From Pseudomonadota bacterium (GTDB lineage Bacteria; Pseudomonadota; Gammaproteobacteria; JAKBBU01): a stretch of DNA of 55,458 nucleotides. This document shows, one piece after another, positions 9,120-17,794 of the stretch. Location: assembly GCA_021808365.1 (NCBI GenBank), contig JAKBBU010000007.1, positions 1 through 55,458 of the forward strand. Direction: 5' to 3'. The notes under the pieces were generated by a model, which searched no databases, was not told the origin of the DNA, and was given only the letters and a program-made list of their open reading frames with translations. A program made the translations under genes and the position numbers. Positions within the stretch are counted from its first letter, which is position 1. Every line of letters starts with the position of its first letter.

Positions 9120-9140
9120 AAATTCCGGGATGACATGCGG

Positions 9141-10079
9141 TTAATTCCTCGCCTCAAGAAAATGCAACCCTAATGCCCGTGACACATCCCCCAACATAGA
9201 ATGTCCGCGTACACTACCACCCTTGGGGTTGATCCGTGGGCTTGAAACTGCAATTCCACAACGTCCTGGTGACACAGCGACGATCGCGCCAGACACACCA
9301 CTTTTTGCAGGCATGCCCGTGCGAACCAAATGAATGCCTGATTCATCATACATGCCGCACGTTGCCATGATCGAAACGACAGTACAGGCTGTGCTCAGTG
9401 AAAAAATGATTGCATCATCGGGTGTTTTGCCACCATTAGCTAACAACATCGGTAAATACGCAACTGCCTCAACGCCAGCTTCATAGGAACAGAGCGTGAA
9501 ATAAACTTCGAGCACCTCATCGACATTTCCACTTAATACACCATCACTGCGCATCAAATAAGCCATCGCACGGTTGCGATCACCCGTACGGCGTTCTGAA
9601 TCAAGAACTCGCTCATTGACCTGTAAAGTTTTTCCAAACAAACGTGTCATCCAGCCATCCAACCACTGCAAGCGCTCCGTCGTTGAACTGCCAGGAATAT
9701 GGCCGCACAAGGTGATCGCGCCAGGATTAATCAGGGGATTGGCAGGTTTTTCACCCGGTAGATCCAAGTGACTAATTGATGCAAACGCTTTCCCAGAAGG
9801 CTCAACGCCGACCCAAGAAAAAATTTGCTCAGCACCAAATTCTTCAAGCAATCCAATTAAGACAGCCAATTTGGCCACACTTTGTAGGGTGAACACATGT
9901 TTTTCAGCATCGCCTGCCAGGTAGGAGCTACCATCACAACCGGCTAGCGCTAAACTCGTCATGCTTAGATCCACTGAGGCTAATTCAGGAATGTAGGAAG
10001 CGGGTTCACCACGGTGATCGGCGCGAGCGTTGGCGACGGCATGATCTAAAATTGTTTGTAAAGGTAAAGTTTTATTCAT
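9141..10079 (-). CDS. glsA: Glutaminase (GlsA family)
   Basis: Serine-dependent glutaminase of the beta-lactamase fold that hydrolyses glutamine to glutamate and ammonia. The 312-residue protein has the catalytic S-x-x-K in TLQSVAK (S67, K70), the substrate-binding ANPLINPGAI, a Tyr-containing segment corresponding to YLMRSDGVL, and KSGVSGAIVAVSPGRCGIAVSSP near the end, all standard for GlsA. Length matches E. coli YbaS/YneH. It is a monocistronic minus-strand gene between REP elements and queH. In related bacteria this enzyme can contribute to acid resistance; that role is not shown here. Confidence 0.95.
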   Translation of the reverse strand: MNKTLPLQTILDHAVANARADHRGEPASYIPELASVDLSMTSLALAGCDGSSYLAGDAEKHVFTLQSVAKLAVLIGLLEEFGAEQIFSWVGVEPSGKAFASISHLDLPGEKPANPLINPGAITLCGHIPGSSTTERLQWLDGWMTRLFGKTLQVNERVLDSERRTGDRNRAMAYLMRSDGVLSGNVDEVLEVYFTLCSYEAGVEAVAYLPMLLANGGKTPDDAIIFSLSTACTVVSIMATCGMYDESGIHLVRTGMPAKSGVSGAIVAVSPGRCGIAVSSPRINPKGGSVRGHSMLGDVSRALGLHFLEARN

Positions 10080-10176
10080 CTCGAGATTCTAGCACGGAAG
10101 GCTTTTCTTCGCCATAATACGGTTTGTTAGAATTCTCATCGCAGGCATAATAATTATAAAAAATGTTAAATTCTAA

Positions 10177-10818
10177 TCACTTAGAATCGCTGCCATAGTA
10201 CTTTAGGCCAATTTGAATACGAGGGCGTTGTTGCTGTTCACGCCAGACATTGGTATCACGAAACGAATAGGCGCAACCGCAATATTCTTGTTGGTAAAAA
10301 TGTTCGCGCTTGGAAATTTGAATCATGCGCGAAGAGCCGCCTTTTTTGCGCCAATCGTAAGTCCAATAGTGCATGAAGGGGTAATTTGCTGCAGCACGCA
10401 AGCCTGCACGGTTGATTTGAGCCATGTCTTTCCAGCGTGAAATCCCCAAGGAACTCGAAATTACCGGAAATCCATGTTCATGTGCATAGAGTGCTGTGCG
10501 TTCAAAACGCATGTCAAAGCACATGGTGCAGCGGATCCCGCGTTCAGGCTCGTGCTCCATTCCTTTGGCGCGTGCAAACCAATTGTCTTTGTCATAATCA
10601 GCATCGATAAAGGGGATCCCGTGCTGTTTTGCAAAGCGAATATTTTCATCTTTGCGTAATTCATATTCTTTCTTGGGATGAATATTGGGATTATAAAAGA
10701 AGATTGAAAAATCAATTTCAGCCGCTAACAAGTCTTCCATGACGGAACCCGAGCAGGGCGCGCAACAGGAATGAAGAAGGAGGCGATCTTTTCCTGCAGG
10801 TAGGACGAGTGCTGTCAT
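10177..10818 (-). CDS. queH: Epoxyqueuosine reductase QueH
   Basis: QueH performs the last step of queuosine synthesis in tRNA, reducing epoxyqueuosine; it is a non-homologous replacement for QueG. From the ATG at 10818 the protein has 213 residues with the family's cysteine pattern: [12 protein letters not shown] (C18, C19, C22), RCTMCFDMR, and [10 protein letters not shown] near the C-terminus, which bind metal and an Fe-S cluster. A longer frame to 10881 exists but reads into gltA. The chosen ATG follows the gltA stop by one base, indicating coupling to citrate synthase. Confidence 0.9.
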   Translation of the reverse strand: MTALVLPAGKDRLLLHSCCAPCSGSVMEDLLAAEIDFSIFFYNPNIHPKKEYELRKDENIRFAKQHGIPFIDADYDKDNWFARAKGMEHEPERGIRCTMCFDMRFERTALYAHEHGFPVISSSLGISRWKDMAQINRAGLRAAANYPFMHYWTYDWRKKGGSSRMIQISKREHFYQQEYCGCAYSFRDTNVWREQQQRPRIQIGLKYYGSDSK

Positions 10819-10819
10819 A

Positions 10820-12115
10820 TTAGCTTTCTGCAGGGTAATTGCGTTTGGGCCAACCCGTATAGAGTTGTCGTGGGCGGCCAAGTTTATAATCAGGTGCGCT
10901 CACCATTTCATTCCAATGGGAAATCCAACCTACCGTCCGCGCAAGTGCGAAGATTACGGTGAACATGGCCGTGGGAATACCTAGGGCACTGAGGGTGATA
11001 CCGGAATAAAAATCTACATTGGGGTAGAGTTTTTTGCTGACGAAATAGTCATCTTCAAGCGCAATTTTCTCGAGGGCCATAGCCAATTTGAACAGAGGAT
11101 TATCCTCCAGACCTAATTCGGATAAGACTTCATGGCAAGTTTCGCGCATGATTTTTGCACGGGGATCATAATTTTTATAGACACGATGTCCAAAGCCCAT
11201 GAGCCTGAAGGGATCACTTTTATCTTTGGCTTTTTCAATGTATTTGCCAATTTGTGAGACATCGCCGATTTCGTGCAACATATTGAGGCAGGCTTCATTT
11301 GCGCCCCCGTGAGCAGGTCCCCAAAGGGCAGCGATACCAGCTGAAATGCAGGCAAATGGGTTTGCACCGGTTGAGCCTGCGAGGCGCACCGTTGATGTTG
11401 AGGCATTTTGTTCGTGGTCAGCATGTAGAATAAAGATTCGATCCATTGCACGCGACAGGATAGGGTTAGGCTTGGTCGTTTCTGAAGGCGTTGCAAACAT
11501 CATGTGCAGGAAGTTTTCAGCATAACCCATATCATTTTGCGGGTACATGAAGGGAAGGCCAACGGAATACTTGTAGCACATGGCGGCTAGAGTCGGCATT
11601 TTTGCGATTAAACGCAGTGCAGCAGTTTCACGGTGCTCGGGGTTGTTGATGTCGAGGGCATCGTGGTAAAACGCCGATAATGCGCCGACAACGCCAACCA
11701 TGATAGCCATGGGGTGGGCATCACGGCGAAATCCATTGAAGAAATTAAAAATTTGTTGATGGACTAAGGTGTGTTGTTTCAGTGTGGAAACAAATTCTGT
11801 TTTTTCTGGGACAGTGGGTAATTCTCCGCGAAGCAGGAGGTAGGCCACTTCAAGGAAGTCTGATTTTTCAGCCAATTGTTCGATTGGGTATCCGCGGTAG
11901 AGCAAAATGCCTTGATCACCATCGATGTAGGTGATTTTGGATTCGCATGAAGCGGTGGAAACAAACCCCGGATCGTAGGTAAAGTAACCTTCTGGGGCCA
12001 GGGATTTGATATCCAACACGTCAGGCCCGAGGGTGCCTGAACGCAGGGGCAATTCGATGGTTTTGTTGGGCAGTTTTAGCTCAACACCCTCGGATTTGGC
12101 AGATTTGACAGACAT
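10820..12115 (-). CDS. gltA: Citrate synthase (type II, hexameric)
   Basis: Condenses oxaloacetate and acetyl-CoA to citrate, entering the TCA cycle. The 431 residues include the N-terminal domain of Gram-negative type II enzymes ([36 protein letters not shown]). The catalytic residues are in [11 protein letters not shown] (first His), [13 protein letters not shown] (second His) and NVDFYSGI (Asp). A strong ribosome site GAAGGAG precedes the ATG. It is followed with one-base spacing by queH. Confidence 0.97.
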   Translation of the reverse strand: MSVKSAKSEGVELKLPNKTIELPLRSGTLGPDVLDIKSLAPEGYFTYDPGFVSTASCESKITYIDGDQGILLYRGYPIEQLAEKSDFLEVAYLLLRGELPTVPEKTEFVSTLKQHTLVHQQIFNFFNGFRRDAHPMAIMVGVVGALSAFYHDALDINNPEHRETAALRLIAKMPTLAAMCYKYSVGLPFMYPQNDMGYAENFLHMMFATPSETTKPNPILSRAMDRIFILHADHEQNASTSTVRLAGSTGANPFACISAGIAALWGPAHGGANEACLNMLHEIGDVSQIGKYIEKAKDKSDPFRLMGFGHRVYKNYDPRAKIMRETCHEVLSELGLEDNPLFKLAMALEKIALEDDYFVSKKLYPNVDFYSGITLSALGIPTAMFTVIFALARTVGWISHWNEMVSAPDYKLGRPRQLYTGWPKRNYPAES

Positions 12116-12175
12116 GGAAACTCCTTCAAAGAAGGATTAAGTTTAGGAGTTTGGTCGGAAATTGTCAATTGAGAG

Positions 12176-13324
12176 CTACCTCTTCCGATTCTTAAACCAT
12201 TTCACAATATCCTCAGGAGGAATCGGTTTACTGAAATAATAACCTTGCCCAATATCGCATCGGTGTTTTTGTAGGGGTAGGAGGGTCAATTCATTTTCTA
12301 TACCTTCGGCGACGGATTCTATTTTAAGTTCACGAAAAAGGCTGAGCATATGTCGAGTGAGGATTTCAAGTGAAGGGTCTTTATCCACTTTAAAAATAAA
12401 TGATTTATCAATTTTTATTTGATTAAAGGGCATTTGATGCAGGGCGAACATCGAAGCATACCCTGTTCCAAAATCATCCATCGAAAGGTTAAAATTTTTC
12501 AAACGAAGTCGCGTTAAAATATCCATGATCAATTTAGGTTCATCCATGATGGCGGTTTCAGTGATTTCCCAATAAATTCGATCATGTTTGATATTAAATT
12601 CTTTGGCTAATTCCTCAAAATATTCGGGAATTTCAAGATTATCTAGATATTTTGGTGAAATATTAATTGATATCTTTAAATCAATACCTGATGTAATCCA
12701 ATCGGAAAGTTGTTTGAGTGCCATGCGAATAATATTTTCTGTCAAAGGTTTTATGAGCTCAGAATTTTCAATTTCAGGAATAAAGTCATCCGGATAAACA
12801 AGATTGTTTGGAGAAGATTGCCAACGAACCAAGGCTTCAACCCCCATGATTTTTTGGTCGATTAAATTGATTTGAGGTTGATAATGCAGAATGAATTGAT
12901 TGTCTTTAATGGCTTTGCTCAAATCATCCAGATTCATGGATACTGCAGCACTTTTATACGTATTAAGTAATTCGCTTAATTGATTCAGTTTAAAAGGCTT
13001 GCGTAGAGTAGCTACAATTTTTAAGCCGTAACTTTCGCCGAGCAACATGGCTGTTGTCAAAATTTTATCGTCATAACCACTTAAGATAACAACCGGTGAG
13101 GTGCAATTTGCATGAGCTAAAAAACGCAGTAACTGAACACCATCTTCTGAGCCCAAATGTAAATCAAGCATCACTAAAGATGGGGAAAAGTCTGTATAAG
13201 CTTCCTTGAAAGCCTTTCCTGCAGAAACAGTAATCACTTGGTAGTCACAATTCTGTGCTATTTCAGCGACTAAGCTGCAAATGGCAGGATCGTCATCCAC
13301 AAATAATAAGCGATCAGCGCTCAT
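12176..13324 (-). CDS. REC-EAL response regulator (c-di-GMP phosphodiesterase)
   Basis: The 382-residue protein begins with a receiver domain (acidic pocket FVDDDP, phospho-acceptor D54 in VMLDLHL, conserved Lys in LRKPF) followed by an EAL domain from about residue 130. The EAL catalytic residues look intact: EALVRW (E163), NISPKYL, EITE, DDFGTGYAS, IKIDKSF and SVAEGIE, so cyclic-di-GMP hydrolysis is expected. The gene is divergent from the chemosensory cluster with about 215 bases between the start codons, so it is a candidate output for that pathway. This coupling is inference. Confidence 0.9.
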   Translation of the reverse strand: MSADRLLFVDDDPAICSLVAEIAQNCDYQVITVSAGKAFKEAYTDFSPSLVMLDLHLGSEDGVQLLRFLAHANCTSPVVILSGYDDKILTTAMLLGESYGLKIVATLRKPFKLNQLSELLNTYKSAAVSMNLDDLSKAIKDNQFILHYQPQINLIDQKIMGVEALVRWQSSPNNLVYPDDFIPEIENSELIKPLTENIIRMALKQLSDWITSGIDLKISINISPKYLDNLEIPEYFEELAKEFNIKHDRIYWEITETAIMDEPKLIMDILTRLRLKNFNLSMDDFGTGYASMFALHQMPFNQIKIDKSFIFKVDKDPSLEILTRHMLSLFRELKIESVAEGIENELTLLPLQKHRCDIGQGYYFSKPIPPEDIVKWFKNRKR

Positions 13325-13483
13325 GGGCTTCCTCCCTGACCTTGTTGTTGCATATGCTTCGCAACAAGATACAAAATCCCATTCAAATTATAGCAAATAA
13401 TTATTAAAATTCAATTTTTTTGTAAGAAAAATCTCCAAAAAAAAGTCTAGATTGTAAAACCTGAGAAAGAAGCTAGGGTTATA

Positions 13484-13516
13484 ATATACCCGAAAACTCA
13501 TTCGCTTCGGGTATAT
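13484..13516 (+). promoter_or_regulatory. Inverted repeat in the leader of the first CheW gene
   Basis: An 11-base perfect inverted repeat, ATATACCCGAA (13484-13494) and TTCGGGTATAT (13506-13516), followed by a third related half GGGTATAC at 13529-13536. It sits in the divergent spacer between the EAL gene and the CheW gene and could be an operator or an RNA hairpin. No known regulator is recognised. Confidence 0.5.
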
Positions 13517-13538
13517 GTTGTCATTACGGGTATACACC

Positions 13539-13958
13539 ATGGAAAAAAAGACACATGAATTTGTTGCTTTCAAGCTAGATGGACTCAATCATGCACTGCC
13601 TTTGATAAATGTCAAAAAAGTAATTCGTGCAGTTGAAATTACTCCTCTTTATAAAAATAACATGCTTGGAGTCATCCAAATGGAAGGTGAAATCATTCCC
13701 ATCATTAATATTCGCGCCGCATTAAATCTTCCTTCACACGAATTAGAACTCGAAGATTCTATCCTCATTTTCAAAAATACAGAAGAACACCTTTTGGGAT
13801 TGGTTGCAGAAGAGGTTATTGGTCTTATTAAAATTGATGATCACGCTTTTAAAAAATCTCTTGAGGAAGAAAAAATCAAGGGCAAGATTGTATTTAATCA
13901 AGAAATAGGACTAATTTGTATTGATGATCCAGATATACTCTTCACGCTTCATTCTTAG
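13539..13958 (+). CDS. cheW: CheW-like coupling protein 1
   Basis: Single-domain CheW protein that links receptors to a CheA kinase. From ATG 13539 it has 139 residues: HEFVAFKLDGLNHALPLINVKKVIRA opens the first SH3-like subdomain and GVIQMEGEIIPIINIRAALNLP carries the typical hydrophobic core. An upstream ATG at 13515 overlaps the hairpin and is less likely. The last residues (ILFTLHS and stop) are encoded inside a MITE-like repeat, suggesting the original C-terminus was altered. It is followed after 123 bases by cheR, unlike the tightly packed rest of the cluster. Confidence 0.85.
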   Translation: MEKKTHEFVAFKLDGLNHALPLINVKKVIRAVEITPLYKNNMLGVIQMEGEIIPIINIRAALNLPSHELELEDSILIFKNTEEHLLGLVAEEVIGLIKIDDHAFKKSLEEEKIKGKIVFNQEIGLICIDDPDILFTLHS

Positions 13959-14056
13959 GCGTTGTTGCCTGGCATGTCGCATCCTCATATGTTTAACATA
14001 CTCCGGTTGCTCGAGCCTTGGCGTCTAGCCTAAAAATGAATCGCTTTGAGTATAGG
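13934..14056. repeat. MITE-like element, copy M1
   Basis: About 123 bases with imperfect terminal inverted repeats: TATACTC...TTCATTCTTAGGC at the left and GCCTAAAAATGAA...GAGTATA at the right, about 21 of 27 positions pairing. A related copy in opposite orientation lies at 22836-22983. Shared internal blocks include TTGTTGCCTG, GCTCGAGCCTTGGCG and GAATCGCTTTGAGTATAGG. It begins inside the CheW gene and ends just before cheR. Confidence 0.8.
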
Positions 14057-14081
14057 TTTCCTGACTTAGAAAGGGTTGTAA

Positions 14082-15539
14082 ATGGATAAATGGTTATCAG
14101 TCGAGTTATTGGAGGAGTTGAACAGATTTATAATTGATCAATTCGGACTTGAATTTTCTGGATCCAGAAAAAAAGATCTGGAGCGTGCGATTAAAAAAAT
14201 GGCTGAAAAATTTAAGTTTAAAACGATCAATGAATGTGCAAATTGGTTATTAAAGGAAAAAATTGAGCAGAATGAAAGAGATAGTTTGGTGGAGTTGTTA
14301 ACCATCGGAGAAACATATTTTTTTCGAGACCCAAAGATGCTGAATATTGTTGAGAAAATTATGATTCCTATGATTCTGAAAGAGAAAGAAGTTAAAAAAA
14401 TGCGAATTTGGAGCGCAGGGTGTTCGACGGGTGAAGAACCTTATACCATCGCTATTTTGTTAGACAAAATAATGACTCGTTTAGAAGGGTGGGATGTGAG
14501 TGTATTAGCAACAGACATCAATGCAAGATCATTAAAAAATCTCAATGAAGGTATTTATCGCGAATGGTCCTTTCGAGATGTTTCTCCAGAAATTAAAAAG
14601 CAGTATTTCGATAAAGATGAAAGAGATAACTATCATCTTTCCAGCTCAATAAAAAAAATCGTCTCTTCAGTCTGTTTGAATTTGGCAAGCGATGAGTACC
14701 CTTCTCAAAAATATGATACATATAACATGGATTTTATTTTTTGCCGAAATGTGTTGATGTATTTTTCCAAAAATAAAGCTAAGGAAGTGGTTTTGAAATT
14801 AACCGATTCACTTGCACCAAACGGATTTCTAATAGTCAGCCCTTGTGAGCATGGGAATTCTTGTTTTTCTAATCTTGAATCGATTAACTTGTTAGGTATG
14901 ACATTTTACAAAAAACCAGGTTCAAAAAAACAAAATATTTCTCATGTTAAAGAAAATGAAGTAGAAAATTTCTTAAATGAAAAACAAAAAGAAAAACATC
15001 ACGTTAATGAAGAAATCCATTTTAAAAGACTGGATTCAAGGTCCTTGGGTCACACTCAGAATGCCACGCATTTGGCATCTCACCCCCGCCAGAATGATAT
15101 TATCGATTTAACTTTAGACAAAAATGTTGAGACCTTATCAAGGGAGCATGCCAATACAGGAGATTTGAAAAATGCTGAAAGGCTTTGTAAGGAAGCTATA
15201 AAAAAAGATCCCTTAGATGTAAAAAAACTCTATCTTCTAGCGCTTGTTTTGTGTGAAGTTGAAAATTTTCAAGATGCAAGGAAAATTTTTAAAAATATCC
15301 TCTATCTTGATCAAGGTTTTATTTTAGCTCATTTTAATTTAGGCTGTATCGCGCTGAAATTAGGACGCTTAGGTGAGGCAAAAAAATATTTTGAAAATAC
15401 ATTAATGTTGTCAAAAACCTTATCAGATAGCGATATTATTCCTGGTTCAGAAGGGATGACCAAGGGCTCTTTATTGGAAGCCATTGACTCTCAACGAGGA
15501 AAACTATCAACAAAGGCGGAAAACCAAAATGATGGATGA
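14082..15539 (+). CDS. cheR: CheR-type chemoreceptor methyltransferase with TPR tail
   Basis: SAM-dependent methyltransferase that methylates receptor glutamates. The 485 residues contain the CheR N-terminal helical domain, a Rossmann domain with WSAGCSTGEEPYTIAILL (SAM site), LATDINARSL and FIFCRNVLMYF, a linker (about 285-345) and a C-terminal TPR region (about 350-460, with EHANTGDLKNAERLCKEAIK and AHFNLGCIALKLGRLGEAKK). CheR-TPR fusions are typical of WspC and other alternative chemosensory systems. The stop overlaps the next CheW start. Confidence 0.92.
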   Translation: MDKWLSVELLEELNRFIIDQFGLEFSGSRKKDLERAIKKMAEKFKFKTINECANWLLKEKIEQNERDSLVELLTIGETYFFRDPKMLNIVEKIMIPMILKEKEVKKMRIWSAGCSTGEEPYTIAILLDKIMTRLEGWDVSVLATDINARSLKNLNEGIYREWSFRDVSPEIKKQYFDKDERDNYHLSSSIKKIVSSVCLNLASDEYPSQKYDTYNMDFIFCRNVLMYFSKNKAKEVVLKLTDSLAPNGFLIVSPCEHGNSCFSNLESINLLGMTFYKKPGSKKQNISHVKENEVENFLNEKQKEKHHVNEEIHFKRLDSRSLGHTQNATHLASHPRQNDIIDLTLDKNVETLSREHANTGDLKNAERLCKEAIKKDPLDVKKLYLLALVLCEVENFQDARKIFKNILYLDQGFILAHFNLGCIALKLGRLGEAKKYFENTLMLSKTLSDSDIIPGSEGMTKGSLLEAIDSQRGKLSTKAENQNDG

Positions 15540-16056
15540 TAAGATAAAAGTGTTAAAAAAACGGGCAGAAATATTGTCTACTCCTGTAATAGAGAAGGCC
15601 GATACGAAAAATTCGAGTGTTCAAATTTTGGAATTTTTAGTATCTTCTGAAAAATATGGAGTTGAAGTGCCATTGATCAAAGAAGTTGTGATTTATAAGG
15701 GACACACATCGGTGCCCAAGTTTGAAAATTACATTTTAGGTTTTTCAAATATTCGGGGGCAAATTTTTACATTGATTGATCTTGAGAAAATATTTAACAT
15801 TGAAAAAAAATCAGAAGCAGCTAAAAAGAAAATTATTACAATAAATGATTCTTCTTTGAAAATTGGGTTTATTGCTGATGATGTTTTAGGGTTTGAAGAA
15901 GTGGATAAAAAATCGATTCAATGTGTTTTTGAATCATTAAAAAATAAAAAATTTGACTATATTTTGGGTGTTACTAGTGCGGGAGTGTCGATCATCGATA
16001 TTCATAAAATATTAAATGATTGTCAATGTTCTAATGGTAAGTTAGATAAAAATTGA
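15529..16056 (+). CDS. cheW: CheW-like coupling protein 2
   Basis: The second CheW in the cluster, about 175 residues from ATG 15529 (15532 also possible), overlapping the cheR stop by 11 bases. The CheW fold starts near residue 28: VQILEFLVSSEKYGVEVPLIKEVV, then FENYILGFSNIRGQIFTLIDLEKIF and LKIGFIADDVLGFEEV. The N-terminal extension is charged. Two CheW proteins in one operon is the arrangement of Wsp-like systems (WspB/WspD). Confidence 0.87.
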   Translation: MMDDKIKVLKKRAEILSTPVIEKADTKNSSVQILEFLVSSEKYGVEVPLIKEVVIYKGHTSVPKFENYILGFSNIRGQIFTLIDLEKIFNIEKKSEAAKKKIITINDSSLKIGFIADDVLGFEEVDKKSIQCVFESLKNKKFDYILGVTSAGVSIIDIHKILNDCQCSNGKLDKN

Positions 16057-16066
16057 AGGAGTAAGT

Positions 16067-17794
16067 ATGAAATCGCTATTTTTAAATTTAAAAACAAGAA
16101 ATAAGTTGATTTTTGTTTTTTCAATGATTATTTTTTTGTTTTTATCGATGGTTATTTTAAGTTCAGTAAAAATGAAAGAAATACAAGGTAATTTTATTTT
16201 TTCATCAGAAATGGAAGCTGCAATCATCAATATCAATGAGCAACGATTGGCTATGCTAATGTTAGCAGATATGCCCGCTAATGCGGATCGCGCTAAATTT
16301 GTTGCTCTGATGAAAGATAAGACTAATAAAAATAATAAGATTTTCACTGATTTAATTAGTAAAAATCGTTCAAACCAGTACATTGTTGATGATCTTTCAG
16401 CACTTAATTCGGAGCGAGAGAATTTTAATCAAGTAAGAGATGAGAAAATTATTCCAATGATTCTGTCAGGAAAGATAGATGATGCAAAAAGTATTATTTT
16501 TGGATCTGAAAGTGATTTTTATAATAATATTTTCAATAGCGCGCAATCCATTCTTGATAAGATGCACACGCAAACATCAAGTATCATTTTAAATTCATTT
16601 CTTATCTTTTATACCATGGTTGCTTTTACTGTTATTTTTTCGATGTTTATTATTTTTGTTTTTTCAAGAAATGTATCTAATCCTCTTGAAGAAATGGCCG
16701 ATCTTTCAAGAAAAATATCAGAAGGTGATTTGAATATTTCCCATCAATCCCTTAATCGAGAGGATGAAATTGGCATTCTTTCAAAATCATTTAGTAAAAT
16801 GATTGCTTACCTAAAAGATATTTCAAATTTAGCTGAAAAAGTTTCTCTAGGCGATCTTTCGATTAAAATCAACCCATTATCAGATCAAGATATGTTGGGT
16901 GTTGCTTTATTAAAGATGGTCGAAAATTTAAAGAAGTTGACCTCAGACATTATGAGTTCTGTCGATGTGGTGAATGCAGCAATTGTTGAAATTTCAACCT
17001 CAGCGATTCAGTTATCAGCAACTTCTAGCGAGACCGCAACAGCGGTGAGTGAAACTACAGGGACGATTGAAGAAGTTCGGCAAACTGCGCAACGATCAAA
17101 TGAGAAATCAAAAACCATTGTTGAAAACTCTAGCAAAACAACCCAGATTGCAAAAATGGGTAAAGATTCAACAGAATCAAGTATTCTTGAAATTAATAAG
17201 GTGTGTGATCAAATTAAAGTGATTGCTCAAAATATGGAACACTTAAGTGAACAAAGTCATTTAATCAGTGAGATTCTCGAAACCGTAGATGATCTAGCTC
17301 AGCAATCAAACCTTCTTGCTGTTAATGCAGCGATCGAAGCAGCAAAAGCAGGTGAGCATGGTAAGGGCTTCTCTGTGGTCGCGCAAGAAATTAAAGTGCT
17401 TTCGGAACAATCTAAAGCAGCAACTGGCCAAGTTAGAAATGTTTTAAATGATATTCAAAAAGCAACTAATTCGGCCGTCATTGCGACCGAACAAGGAACA
17501 AAAGTAGCTCAAGTCAGTCAAAATAAATCCAGTGAATCGGGGGAGGCGATTCAAGTGTTAACAAATAGTGTTTCTGAAACATCAGAAGAGATGACCGTGA
17601 TTGCAGAAATGAGTAGTCAGCAATTAAATGGTATGGAGCAAGCCGTTATCGCCATGGAAAATATACGAGAGGCAAGTAATAAGAATGTCGAAAGTATGAG
17701 GCAGCTAGAACAGTCAGCTCAAAATCTGAAAAAATTGAGCAATCAAATGAGGGATTTTGTCGGTAAGTATAAATTACAGGATGAAAGCATATGA
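16067..17794 (+). CDS. Methyl-accepting chemotaxis protein
   Basis: Transmembrane receptor, 575 residues. TM1 is about 14-34 (LIFVFSMIIFLFLSMVILSSV) and TM2 about 178-200; between them lies a roughly 145-residue periplasmic helical domain resembling the 4HB sensor. A HAMP domain (about 200-255) with NPLEEMADLSRKISEGDLNIS is followed by a second HAMP-like segment. The signalling domain has the highly conserved hairpin tip LAVNAAIEAAKAGEHGKGFSVVAQEIKVLSEQS. Ribosome site GAAGGAG. The stop overlaps cheA (ATGA). The ligand is unknown. Confidence 0.95.
   Translation: MKSLFLNLKTRNKLIFVFSMIIFLFLSMVILSSVKMKEIQGNFIFSSEMEAAIININEQRLAMLMLADMPANADRAKFVALMKDKTNKNNKIFTDLISKNRSNQYIVDDLSALNSERENFNQVRDEKIIPMILSGKIDDAKSIIFGSESDFYNNIFNSAQSILDKMHTQTSSIILNSFLIFYTMVAFTVIFSMFIIFVFSRNVSNPLEEMADLSRKISEGDLNISHQSLNREDEIGILSKSFSKMIAYLKDISNLAEKVSLGDLSIKINPLSDQDMLGVALLKMVENLKKLTSDIMSSVDVVNAAIVEISTSAIQLSATSSETATAVSETTGTIEEVRQTAQRSNEKSKTIVENSSKTTQIAKMGKDSTESSILEINKVCDQIKVIAQNMEHLSEQSHLISEILETVDDLAQQSNLLAVNAAIEAAKAGEHGKGFSVVAQEIKVLSEQSKAATGQVRNVLNDIQKATNSAVIATEQGTKVAQVSQNKSSESGEAIQVLTNSVSETSEEMTVIAEMSSQQLNGMEQAVIAMENIREASNKNVESMRQLEQSAQNLKKLSNQMRDFVGKYKLQDESI

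Noticed and set aside
13484-13516. Inverted repeat read as a Rho-independent terminator
   Set aside because: No T-run follows on either strand and it lies between divergent genes, where no transcript should end.
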